A stretch of 64,000 nucleotides of DNA from Mycobacterium lentiflavum (lineage in GTDB: Bacteria > Actinomycetota > Actinomycetes > Mycobacteriales > Mycobacteriaceae), in NCBI RefSeq assembly GCF_022374895.2, contig NZ_CP092423.2, positions 5,704,001 to 5,768,000 of the forward strand, in the 5' to 3' direction. A program made the position numbers and the translations under genes. Positions within the stretch are counted from its first letter, which is position 1. Every line of letters begins with the position of its first letter. The notes beneath the pieces are model-generated. The model saw only the letters and a program-made list of their open reading frames with translations, did no database searches and was not told where the DNA came from. This document shows positions 35,210 through 42,060 of this stretch, piece after piece.

Positions 35210-35437
35210 GTGAGCGACGCCTCGGCAATCGGTTGTGTGGGGAAGCTGGTCGTGGCTACCCGCGGCGACCGCGGCCCCGGCGAGGTGTTGGTGACCGTAC
35301 GGGGGTCCAAGGAGACCTTTCTGGCCTGGTCCGACGACCCACTACCGAAGGGCAGCAAGGTCTTGGTGGTCGAGATCCGGGGCGGGCGGACGGTGGTGGT
35401 GGAGCCTTGGAACGAAGCTGAGCAGAACCTGTCCTGA
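35210..35437 (+). CDS. NfeD-like OB-fold protein, short soluble form
   Basis: This 75-residue protein resembles the C-terminal OB-fold of NfeD proteins: IGCVGKLVVATRGDRGPGEVLV, then FLAWSDDPLPKGSKVLVVEIRGGRTVVVEPW. Membrane helices and the ClpP-like protease domain of long NfeD proteins are absent. NfeD proteins nearly always accompany a flotillin/stomatin partner, and an SPFH gene starts 57 bases downstream. GTG 35210 follows GGAGG by 11 bases. It may organise membrane microdomains together with the SPFH protein. Confidence 0.72.
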   Translation: MSDASAIGCVGKLVVATRGDRGPGEVLVTVRGSKETFLAWSDDPLPKGSKVLVVEIRGGRTVVVEPWNEAEQNLS

Positions 35438-35494
35438 TCCAGACAACGAGTGAAATCCCCTGCTACACAACACCAAAACCTAAGGAGTCCAAGA

Positions 35495-36619
35495 ATGCTC
35501 GGTTATAGGGTGCCCGCGCCGGACGAGGCGATGCTGATCTCCGGTGCCAAAGCCAAGGGCGACGCCCCGTTCCGGGTGGTGACCGGCCACGGCGCCTTCG
35601 TCCTCCCGTTCTTCCGCAAGGCGCGCTTTTTGACCCTGGCCATGTGTGAGTCCGAGGTCGCCGAAAAGTGCGTCACGCAACAAGGAATCACCCTCAACGT
35701 CCGGGCGGTGATCGCCTTCAAGGTCGGCAACGACACCGAGAGCATCATCAGCGCAGCCCAGCGATTTTTGTCCGAGCAGGATCAGATGTCGGTACTGACC
35801 GGCCGGATCTTCGCCGGTCACCTCCGGTCGATCATCGGGTCGATGACCGTCGAGCAGATCATCCGGGAACGTCAGAAGCTGGCCACCGAGGTCCTCGACG
35901 GCTCCAAGGAGGAGATGGCCCGCATCGGCCTCACCGTCGACGCGCTACAGATCCAGTCCATCGACGACGACGGCCTGGGCTACATCAACGCAATGTCGGC
36001 GCCGCACAATGCGGCCATCCAGCAGATGGCGCAGATCGCTCAGGCCCAAGCGAATCAGAAGGCCGCGGAGGCCGAGCAGGAATCTCAACGCCAGCAGGCC
36101 GAATTCGCCCGTCAGACCGCGGTTGTCAAGGCGCAATACAAGGCCGAGGTCGACAAGGCCCAGGCAGAGGCCGCCCAGGCGGGCCCGCTGGCCGAGGCCG
36201 AGGCGCAGCGCGAGGTGCTGGCGATGCGCACTGAACTGGCCCAGCGCGCCGCCGAACTGCGTCAGCAGGAGTTGGTCGCCGAGGTGGTCAAGCCGGCGGA
36301 GGCCGAAGCCGAACGCGTGCGGATCCTGGCTGTCGCCGATGCGGAGAAGATGAAGATCCTGGCCGAAGCGGCGGCCTCGCACAACCGGGTGGCCTTGGAC
36401 AAGGCGCTCATCGACCAGTTGCCCGACATCGTGGAGCGGGCCGCGGCGGGGCTCGCCGGCGCGAATCTCACCGTGCTCAACGGGGCTGACGGCCTCAGCC
36501 AGGTGGCCAGTGGACTCGTGTCGCAGGGCAAGGCGATCTTCGACGCGCTGCGCGGCGAGACCTTCGACTACGACACCGCAGAAACCTCGCTGGTCCCGAA
36601 CACCGAGTCGCATCCGTAA
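35495..36619 (+). CDS. SPFH-domain (flotillin-like) protein
   Basis: The 374-residue protein begins MLGYRVPAPDEAMLISGAKAKGD and has an SPFH/band 7 domain at about 10-170. That domain includes VTQQGITLNVRAVIAFKVGND and RSIIGSMTVEQIIRERQKLATEVLDG. A long Ala/Glu/Gln coiled coil follows (about 175-310), then a C-terminal segment LTVLNGADGLSQVASGLVSQGKAIFDAL. This is the flotillin architecture, a scaffold for membrane microdomains. No strong N-terminal membrane helix is seen, so it may associate through hairpin or lipid contact. TAAGGAG precedes the ATG. Paired with the NfeD-like gene. Confidence 0.87.
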   Translation: MLGYRVPAPDEAMLISGAKAKGDAPFRVVTGHGAFVLPFFRKARFLTLAMCESEVAEKCVTQQGITLNVRAVIAFKVGNDTESIISAAQRFLSEQDQMSVLTGRIFAGHLRSIIGSMTVEQIIRERQKLATEVLDGSKEEMARIGLTVDALQIQSIDDDGLGYINAMSAPHNAAIQQMAQIAQAQANQKAAEAEQESQRQQAEFARQTAVVKAQYKAEVDKAQAEAAQAGPLAEAEAQREVLAMRTELAQRAAELRQQELVAEVVKPAEAEAERVRILAVADAEKMKILAEAAASHNRVALDKALIDQLPDIVERAAAGLAGANLTVLNGADGLSQVASGLVSQGKAIFDALRGETFDYDTAETSLVPNTESHP

Positions 36620-36807
36620 GACGCACTCCTCGGTGCGAAAAGTGCTGCCGTCCGGGGGCGGCACGCGTGTATAACCGATTGAAAGCGCTCGCCGAATATC
36701 GGTGGCGGCCGAGTTCGTGTGGTGCAACACTGAGGCACCACAAATTCACCACCAGGCAAATTAGTGCGCCTCGTGACACCGACGGGCGCCGCGGAAGGTC
36801 GACGGAC

Positions 36808-37287
36808 GTGAGTAAAAAAGTCCAATCAGTGGCGGATGCGGCGCGGGAGAACCTCGCCGCGGAGCTGGACCGGCTGCGGCAGCGGCGCGACGCCCTCGAG
36901 GCCGAGGTCAAGGACGATCGCGGGATGATCGGCGATCACGGCGACGCGGCCGAGGCCATCCAGCGGGCCGAGGAACTGGTTGTCCTCGGCGACCGGATCA
37001 ACGAGCTGGACCGGCGGCTGCGGACCGGGCCGTCGCACTTCGACGAGGACGAGGCGCTGCCCGGCGGCACCGAGTTGACCCTGAAGTTCGCCGACGGCGA
37101 GGTCGTCACGATGCACGTCATCTCGATCGTCGAGGAGACCCCCGTCGGTCGCGAGGCCGAGACGTTGACGTCGCACAGCCCGTTGGCGCTGGCCTTGGTG
37201 GGGCACAAAGCGGGCGATAAGGTCACCTACTCGACCCCGCAGGGTGAAAGCCAGGTCGAACTGATCGCGGTCAAGCTGCCCAAGTAG
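36808..37287 (+). CDS. GreA/GreB (Gre/Rnk) family RNA polymerase-binding factor, Rv3788-like
   Basis: The 159-residue protein has an N-terminal antiparallel coiled coil (ENLAAELDRLRQRRDALEAEVKDDRGMIGDHGDAAEAIQRAEEL). Its acidic tip enters the RNA polymerase secondary channel in Gre factors. A FKBP-like C-terminal domain (about 85-159) has SPLALALVGHKAGDKVTYSTPQGE. It corresponds to Rv3788, a Gre homologue distinct from the true GreA. GTG 36808 has GGAAGG upstream. Cleavage-stimulating activity should not be assumed for this subfamily. Confidence 0.85.
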   Translation: MSKKVQSVADAARENLAAELDRLRQRRDALEAEVKDDRGMIGDHGDAAEAIQRAEELVVLGDRINELDRRLRTGPSHFDEDEALPGGTELTLKFADGEVVTMHVISIVEETPVGREAETLTSHSPLALALVGHKAGDKVTYSTPQGESQVELIAVKLPK

Positions 37288-37326
37288 CTACCGCTGGGGC
37301 GCGCACGGCCCCGATAAACTCCCCCA

Positions 37327-37749
37327 ATGCTTCCCCCGGAGCCGGGTACCACGCCGGCGCGCCTGAGTCTGTCCACCCAGATCGTGCGCTTCGTGGCGAC
37401 CGGCGGGCTGGCTGCCGTCGTCGACTTCAGCCTCTACATGCTGCTGTGGAAAGTCCTGGGTGTGCAGGTCGACGTGTCCAAGGCCACCAGCTTCGTGGTG
37501 GGCACCATTACCGCCTACCTGATCAACCGGCGGTGGACCTTCCAGGCGGAGCCGAGCACCGCGCGCTTCGTCGCGGTCATGGTTCTCTACGGCGTCACCT
37601 TCGCGGTCCAGGTCGGGCTCAACCATCTCTGCCTGGTGTTGATGCACTACAGAGGATGGGCGGCCGTAGTTGCGTTCGTGATCGCGCAGGGCACTGCCAC
37701 GGTGATCAATTTCATCGTCCAGCGAGTCGTAATCTTCCGCATGCACTGA
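37327..37749 (+). CDS. GtrA-family membrane protein (Rv3789-like)
   Basis: This 140-residue protein has four membrane helices: IVRFVATGGLAAVVDFSLYMLLW, ATSFVVGTITAYLINRRWTF, RFVAVMVLYGVTFAVQVGLNHLCL and FVIAQGTATVINFIVQRVVIFRMH. It matches Rv3789, which lies upstream of dprE1. That protein was first proposed to flip decaprenyl-phospho-arabinose and was later suggested to recruit AftA. The N-terminus is about 20 residues longer than in M. tuberculosis if ATG 37327 is used. It is separated from dprE1 by a tandem 58-base duplication. Confidence 0.88.
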   Translation: MLPPEPGTTPARLSLSTQIVRFVATGGLAAVVDFSLYMLLWKVLGVQVDVSKATSFVVGTITAYLINRRWTFQAEPSTARFVAVMVLYGVTFAVQVGLNHLCLVLMHYRGWAAVVAFVIAQGTATVINFIVQRVVIFRMH

Positions 37750-37765
37750 GCCCTCCCGTGCTCAG

Positions 37766-37876
37766 GTGGGATGGGCGCACTCCTCACCGGGACCCACGCG
37801 TCCCGCATCGTCGCCGAGCTCGAGTGGGATGGGCTCACTCCTCACCGGGACGCACGCGTCCCGCATCGTCGCCGAG
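37766..37876. repeat. Tandem 58-base duplication upstream of dprE1
   Basis: Two head-to-tail copies begin GTGGGATGGGCNCACTCCTC at 37766 and 37824. They share 53 bases through CATCGTCGCCGAG with two mismatches and differ in the last few bases of the unit. It fills most of the GtrA-dprE1 spacer and ends 22 bases before the dprE1 ATG, so it may carry duplicated promoter or leader sequence. Confidence 0.85.
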
Positions 37877-37898
37877 CCAGGCGGTACCCTCTTTGACG

Positions 37899-39281
37899 AT
37901 GTTGAGCGCCGACTTCCCGACCACCCCGACCCGGCTGATGGGCTTCGGCCGCACCGCGCCGTCGGTGGCGCACGTGCTCTCGACGCCGGATCCCGAGGTG
38001 ATCGCCAAGGCTGTGGCCCGGGCCGCCGACTCCGGCGGTCGCGGCGTGATCGCGCGCGGGCTGGGCCGCTCCTACGGCGACAACGCGCAAAACGGCGGCG
38101 GCCTGGTGATCGACATGACGGTGCTCAACCGCATCCACTCGATCAGCGCCGACACCCGATTGGTCGATGTCGACGCCGGCGTCAGCCTGGACCAGCTGAT
38201 GAAGGCCGCGCTGCCGTTCGGGCTGTGGGTCCCGGTGCTGCCGGGAACCCGTCAAGTCACCGTCGGCGGCGCGATCGCGTCGGACATCCACGGCAAGAAC
38301 CACCACAGCGCGGGCAGCTTCGGCAGCCATGTGCAGTCGATGGACCTGCTGATGGCCGATGGCTCGGTGCGCACGATCACTCCCGAGGGCCCCGAGTCCG
38401 AATTGTTCTGGGCCACCGTCGGGGGCAACGGCCTGACCGGGATCGTGTTGCGGGCCATCATCGCGATGACCCCCACCGAGACGGCGTACTTCATCGCCGA
38501 CGGCGTTGCCACCAATGACCTCGACGAGACGGTCGCCGTGCATGTCGACGGCAGCGAGAGTCGCTACACCTACTCCAGCGCCTGGTTCGATTTGATCAGC
38601 CCGCCGCCCAAGCTCGGCCGGGCCTCGGTCAGCCGGGGCAGCCTCGCCACGCTGGATCAGCTGCCGAAGAAGCTCGCCAAGAATCCGCTGAAATTCGATG
38701 CACCACAACTGTTGACGGTGCCGAACCTTTTTCCGGTCAGCGCCATGAACAAGCTGTCGTTCATGGCGATCGGTGAGACGTATTACCGGCTGGGCGGCAA
38801 CTACACCGGCAAGATCCAGAATCTGTCGCAGTTCTACCACATGCTCGACCTGGTCAGCGGCTGGAATAACGCTTATGGGCCAACGGGTTTCGCCCAGTAT
38901 CAGTTCCTGGTGCCGCCGGATGCTCTTGCCGAATTCAAGGCCATCATCCGCTGGATCCAGACTCAAGGACATTACTCGGCGCTCAACGTGTTCAAGCTGT
39001 TCGGCCCGGGCAACCGCGCACCGTTGAGTTTCCCGATGGCCGGCTGGAACGTCGCGATGGACTTCCCCAACAAGCCCGGGATCAACGAGTTTCTCAACGA
39101 ACTCGACCGCCGGGTACTCGAATTCGGCGGACGGGTCTACACCGCCAAGGACTCGCGCACCACCGCCGAAACCTTCCACGCCATGTATCCCCGCATCGAC
39201 GAGTGGATCGCCGTGCGCCGCAAGGCCGACCCGCTGCGGGTCTTCGCCTCGGACATGGCCCGACGTTTGGAGCTGCTCTAG
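37899..39281 (+). CDS. dprE1: DprE1, decaprenylphosphoryl-beta-D-ribose 2'-oxidase
   Basis: This 460-residue FAD enzyme oxidises the 2'-OH of decaprenyl-phospho-ribose, the first step of its epimerisation to the arabinose donor. FAD-binding motifs are GLGRSYGDNAQNGGG (54-68), PGTRQVTVGGAIASDIHGKNHHSAGSFG (115-142) and FWATVGGNGLTGI. The substrate domain ends TAETFHAMYPR and DPLRVFASDMARRLELL. At the position of M. tuberculosis Cys387, which benzothiazinones modify covalently, this protein has Ala386 (GWNVAMDFP, codon GCG at 39054-39056). ATG 37899 is in frame with known starts. dprE2 follows 11 bases later. Confidence 0.96.
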   Translation: MLSADFPTTPTRLMGFGRTAPSVAHVLSTPDPEVIAKAVARAADSGGRGVIARGLGRSYGDNAQNGGGLVIDMTVLNRIHSISADTRLVDVDAGVSLDQLMKAALPFGLWVPVLPGTRQVTVGGAIASDIHGKNHHSAGSFGSHVQSMDLLMADGSVRTITPEGPESELFWATVGGNGLTGIVLRAIIAMTPTETAYFIADGVATNDLDETVAVHVDGSESRYTYSSAWFDLISPPPKLGRASVSRGSLATLDQLPKKLAKNPLKFDAPQLLTVPNLFPVSAMNKLSFMAIGETYYRLGGNYTGKIQNLSQFYHMLDLVSGWNNAYGPTGFAQYQFLVPPDALAEFKAIIRWIQTQGHYSALNVFKLFGPGNRAPLSFPMAGWNVAMDFPNKPGINEFLNELDRRVLEFGGRVYTAKDSRTTAETFHAMYPRIDEWIAVRRKADPLRVFASDMARRLELL

Positions 39282-39292
39282 ATGGTGCGTCA

Positions 39293-40057
39293 ATGGTTTT
39301 AGATGCCGTAGGAAACCCGCAGGCAATCTTATTGCTGGGCGGCACCTCCGAGATCGGGCTCGCGATCTGCGCGCGCTACCTGAAGAACGCACATGCGCGA
39401 ATCTTGTTGGCCGCCATGCCCGGTGACCCCGGGCGTGACGACGCCGTCGCACAGATGAAGGCCGCTGGCGCGCGCTCGGTCGAGCTGATCGACTTCGAAG
39501 CCACCGACCCCGACAGCCACCCCAAGATGATCGACGCGGCCTTCTCCGGCGGCGACGTCGACGTGGCCATCGTCGCGTTCGGCATCCTGGGCGACGCCGA
39601 AGAGCTGTGGCAGAACCAGCACAAGGCCGTGCTGGCCGCCGAGATCAACTACACAGCAGCAGTTTCGGTGGGCGTGCTACTCGGCGAGAAGATGCGTGCT
39701 CAGGGATTCGGTCAGATCATCGCGATGAGTTCGGCCGCCGGCGAACGGGTGCGACGCTCCAACTTCGTCTACGGCTCCACCAAGGCCGGCCTGGACGGTT
39801 TCTACCTGGGCCTCGGAGAAGCGTTGCGCGAGTACGGGGTTCGAGTTCTGGTGATCCGCCCCGGCCAGGTACGCACTCGGATGAGCGCGCACGTCAAGGA
39901 AGCGCCACTGACCGTCGACAAGGAGTACGTCGCCAACCTCGCGGTGACCGCGTCCGCAAAAGGTAAGGAATTGGTTTGGGCGCCAGCGGCATTCAAATAC
40001 GTGATGATGGTGTTGCGACATATCCCGCGGCCCATCTTCCGCAAGCTGCCCATCTGA
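39293..40057 (+). CDS. dprE2: DprE2, decaprenylphosphoryl-2-keto-ribose reductase
   Basis: The 254-residue SDR enzyme reduces the keto intermediate released by DprE1 with NADH, giving decaprenyl-phospho-arabinose. Visible features are LLLGGTSEIGLAI (cofactor loop, about 13-25), FGILGDAEELWQNQ, the catalytic Ser in IAMSSAAGERVRRSN, and Tyr/Lys in FVYGSTKAGLDG. The C-terminal helix KYVMMVLRHIPRPIFRKLPI is conserved. The start MVLDAVGNPQ equals that of M. tuberculosis. The stop is two bases before the aftA start, so the genes are coupled. Confidence 0.95.
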   Translation: MVLDAVGNPQAILLLGGTSEIGLAICARYLKNAHARILLAAMPGDPGRDDAVAQMKAAGARSVELIDFEATDPDSHPKMIDAAFSGGDVDVAIVAFGILGDAEELWQNQHKAVLAAEINYTAAVSVGVLLGEKMRAQGFGQIIAMSSAAGERVRRSNFVYGSTKAGLDGFYLGLGEALREYGVRVLVIRPGQVRTRMSAHVKEAPLTVDKEYVANLAVTASAKGKELVWAPAAFKYVMMVLRHIPRPIFRKLPI

Positions 40058-40059
40058 TC

Positions 40060-42060
40060 ATGCGGAACGCGCTGGCCAGCCTCGGCCAGATGGTGGCGGC
40101 AGCGATCGTGGCCGCCGTGGTTTCGGTGGTCTCGCTGATCGCCATCGCGCGAGTCCAGTGGCCCGCCTTCCCGTCGTCGAACCAGCTACACGCGCTGACC
40201 ACCGTCGGCCAGGTCGGTTGCCTGATCGGGCTTGTTGGCGTCGGTTGGCTGTGGCAGCGGGAGGGCCGGTGGCGGTTGGTCGCCCGGCTGGGCGCGCTGG
40301 TGTTCTCCTCGGCGTTTTCCGTCGTGACGCTGGGCATGCCGCTGGGGGCGACCAAGCTGTATCTGTTCGGCATCTCCGTCGATCAGCAGTTCCGCACCGA
40401 GTACGTGACCCGCCTGGCCGATAGCCCCGCCCTGCACGACATGACCTATCTCGGGCTGCCGTCCTTCTATCCGCCGGGCTGGTTCTGGATCGGCGGGCGC
40501 GCGGCGGCGCTGACCGGGATGCCCGCGTGGGAGCTGTTCAAGCCGTGGGCGATCACCTCGATCACCATCGCCATCGCCGTTGCGCTGGTGCTGTGGTGGC
40601 GGATGATCCGGTTCGAGTACGCGCTGATCGTCACCACCGCGACCGCCGCGGTGACGCTGGCCTACAGCTCGCCGGAGCCGTACGCGGCGATGATCACGGT
40701 GCTGCTGCCGCCGGTGCTGGTGCTGACGTGGTCGGGCCTGCGCGCCGGCGAGCGCATCTCAAGCGCCGAGCGTCACGCCAGCGTGACCGTGGACGTCGAC
40801 AGCCACGCCAGCGTGACGCTCGGCGCGGCAACGGAGCCGAGGGACGCGACCGGTCGCACTGGTTGGGCCGCCGTGGTCGGCGCCGGGTTGTTCCTCGGCT
40901 GGACGGCCACTTGGTACTCGCTGCTGTTTGGCTACACCGCCTTCACGATCGCGCTGATGGCGCTGGTGCTGGTCGTCTCACGCTGGCGGGGGGCCGGCTG
41001 GCAAGCCGCGCTCGACCCGCTGCGCCGGATCGCCGTCATTGCGGCCATCGCGGCCGCTATCGCGGCTACGACCTGGCTGCCGTTCCTGATACGCGCGGCG
41101 AGCAATCCCGTCAGCAACAGCGGCAGCGCATTCCACTATCTCCCGGCCGACGGGGCCGAGCTGACCTTCCCGATGCTCCAGTTCTCGCTGCTGGGCGCGA
41201 TCTGCATGCTGGGCACGCTGTGGCTGGTCGTGCGCACGCGTACGTCGACCCGGGCCGGCGCACTGACGATCGGCGTGCTGGCCGTCTACCTGTGGTCGCT
41301 GCTGTCGATGCTGACCACACTGGCGCGCACCACGCTGCTGTCCTTTCGGTTGCAGCCCACGCTGAGCGTGCTGCTGGTGGCCGCGGGCGTGTTCGGCTTC
41401 ATCGAGGCGACAGTCGCCCTCAAGGACCGCGGCCGCGCCTGGGAAAAAGCGACCGTCCCGGTGGCCGGCGCGATCGGGATGACCGCCGCCATTGCCTTCA
41501 GCCAGGACATTCCCGACGTGCTGCGCCCGGACCTGACCATCGCCTACACCGACACCGACGGCCACGGTCAGCGCGGCGACCGGCGCCCGCCGGGCGCCGA
41601 GAAGTTCTACTCCGCCGTCGACGCCGCCATCGTGGGCGTCACCGGGAAGCCGCGGGATCAGACAGTGGTGCTGACCGCCGACTACAGCTTCCTGTCCTAC
41701 TACCCCTACTGGGGCTTCCAGAGTTTGACGTCGCACTACGCCAATCCCCTGGCACAGTTCGACTTGCGGGCCGCGCAGATCAAGAAGTGGTCCGGCCTCA
41801 AGAGCCCCGAAGAGTTCCTCCACGCGCTGGACACCTCGCCGTGGCCACCGCCGACGGTGTTCCTGATGCGCCGGGGGGCGAACAACACCTACACGCTGCG
41901 GCTAGCCGAGGACGTTTACCCCAACCAGCCCAACGTGCGTCGCTACACCGTCGACCTGCGGGCCGCCTTGTTCGACGACCCGCGATTTGCCGTGCAAAAC
42001 ATCGGTCCGTTTGTGCTGGCCATCCGCCGGCCGCTGACCCAACCGGCGGCAGGCCGCTGA
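40060..42060 (+). CDS. aftA: AftA, galactan arabinofuranosyltransferase
   Basis: This 666-residue GT-C enzyme transfers the first arabinofuranose from decaprenyl-phospho-arabinose to the galactan chain. About 11 membrane helices are followed by an extracytoplasmic C-terminal domain (about 490-666) with YTDTDGHGQRGDRRPPGAEKFY and ADYSFLSYYPYWGFQ. The first loop PLGATKLYLFGISVDQQFRTEYVTRLADS carries the acidic catalytic region. Against remembered M. tuberculosis AftA (643 aa) it has an extra segment near residues 228-264 (SAERHASVTVDVD...), encoded by a short repeat (see 40772). The stop overlaps the embC start (TGATG). Confidence 0.94.
   Translation: MRNALASLGQMVAAAIVAAVVSVVSLIAIARVQWPAFPSSNQLHALTTVGQVGCLIGLVGVGWLWQREGRWRLVARLGALVFSSAFSVVTLGMPLGATKLYLFGISVDQQFRTEYVTRLADSPALHDMTYLGLPSFYPPGWFWIGGRAAALTGMPAWELFKPWAITSITIAIAVALVLWWRMIRFEYALIVTTATAAVTLAYSSPEPYAAMITVLLPPVLVLTWSGLRAGERISSAERHASVTVDVDSHASVTLGAATEPRDATGRTGWAAVVGAGLFLGWTATWYSLLFGYTAFTIALMALVLVVSRWRGAGWQAALDPLRRIAVIAAIAAAIAATTWLPFLIRAASNPVSNSGSAFHYLPADGAELTFPMLQFSLLGAICMLGTLWLVVRTRTSTRAGALTIGVLAVYLWSLLSMLTTLARTTLLSFRLQPTLSVLLVAAGVFGFIEATVALKDRGRAWEKATVPVAGAIGMTAAIAFSQDIPDVLRPDLTIAYTDTDGHGQRGDRRPPGAEKFYSAVDAAIVGVTGKPRDQTVVLTADYSFLSYYPYWGFQSLTSHYANPLAQFDLRAAQIKKWSGLKSPEEFLHALDTSPWPPPTVFLMRRGANNTYTLRLAEDVYPNQPNVRRYTVDLRAALFDDPRFAVQNIGPFVLAIRRPLTQPAAGR
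40772..40817. repeat. Short palindromic repeat inside aftA
   Basis: CACGCCAGCGTGAC occurs twice, at 40774-40787 and 40804-40817, 30 bases apart. The first copy is part of the palindrome GTCACGC-CA-GCGTGAC (40772-40787). It encodes the in-frame extra residues RHASVTV...SHASVTL of a membrane-protein loop. CACGCCAGCGTGA-type palindromes are a repeat type that I associate with mycobacterial intergenic DNA. Confidence 0.6.

Noticed and set aside
37842..39452. 536-residue antisense ORF over dprE1
   Set aside because: Composition is typical of antisense frames in GC-rich genes (His/Arg/Gly-rich), there is no motif, and the sense strand encodes an unmistakable DprE1.
40527..42059. embC frame extended 511 codons upstream over aftA
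   Set aside because: The extension is a shadow of aftA (Arg/Gly/Ala-rich). EmbC homology starts at ATG 42060, which overlaps the aftA stop in a normal coupled arrangement.
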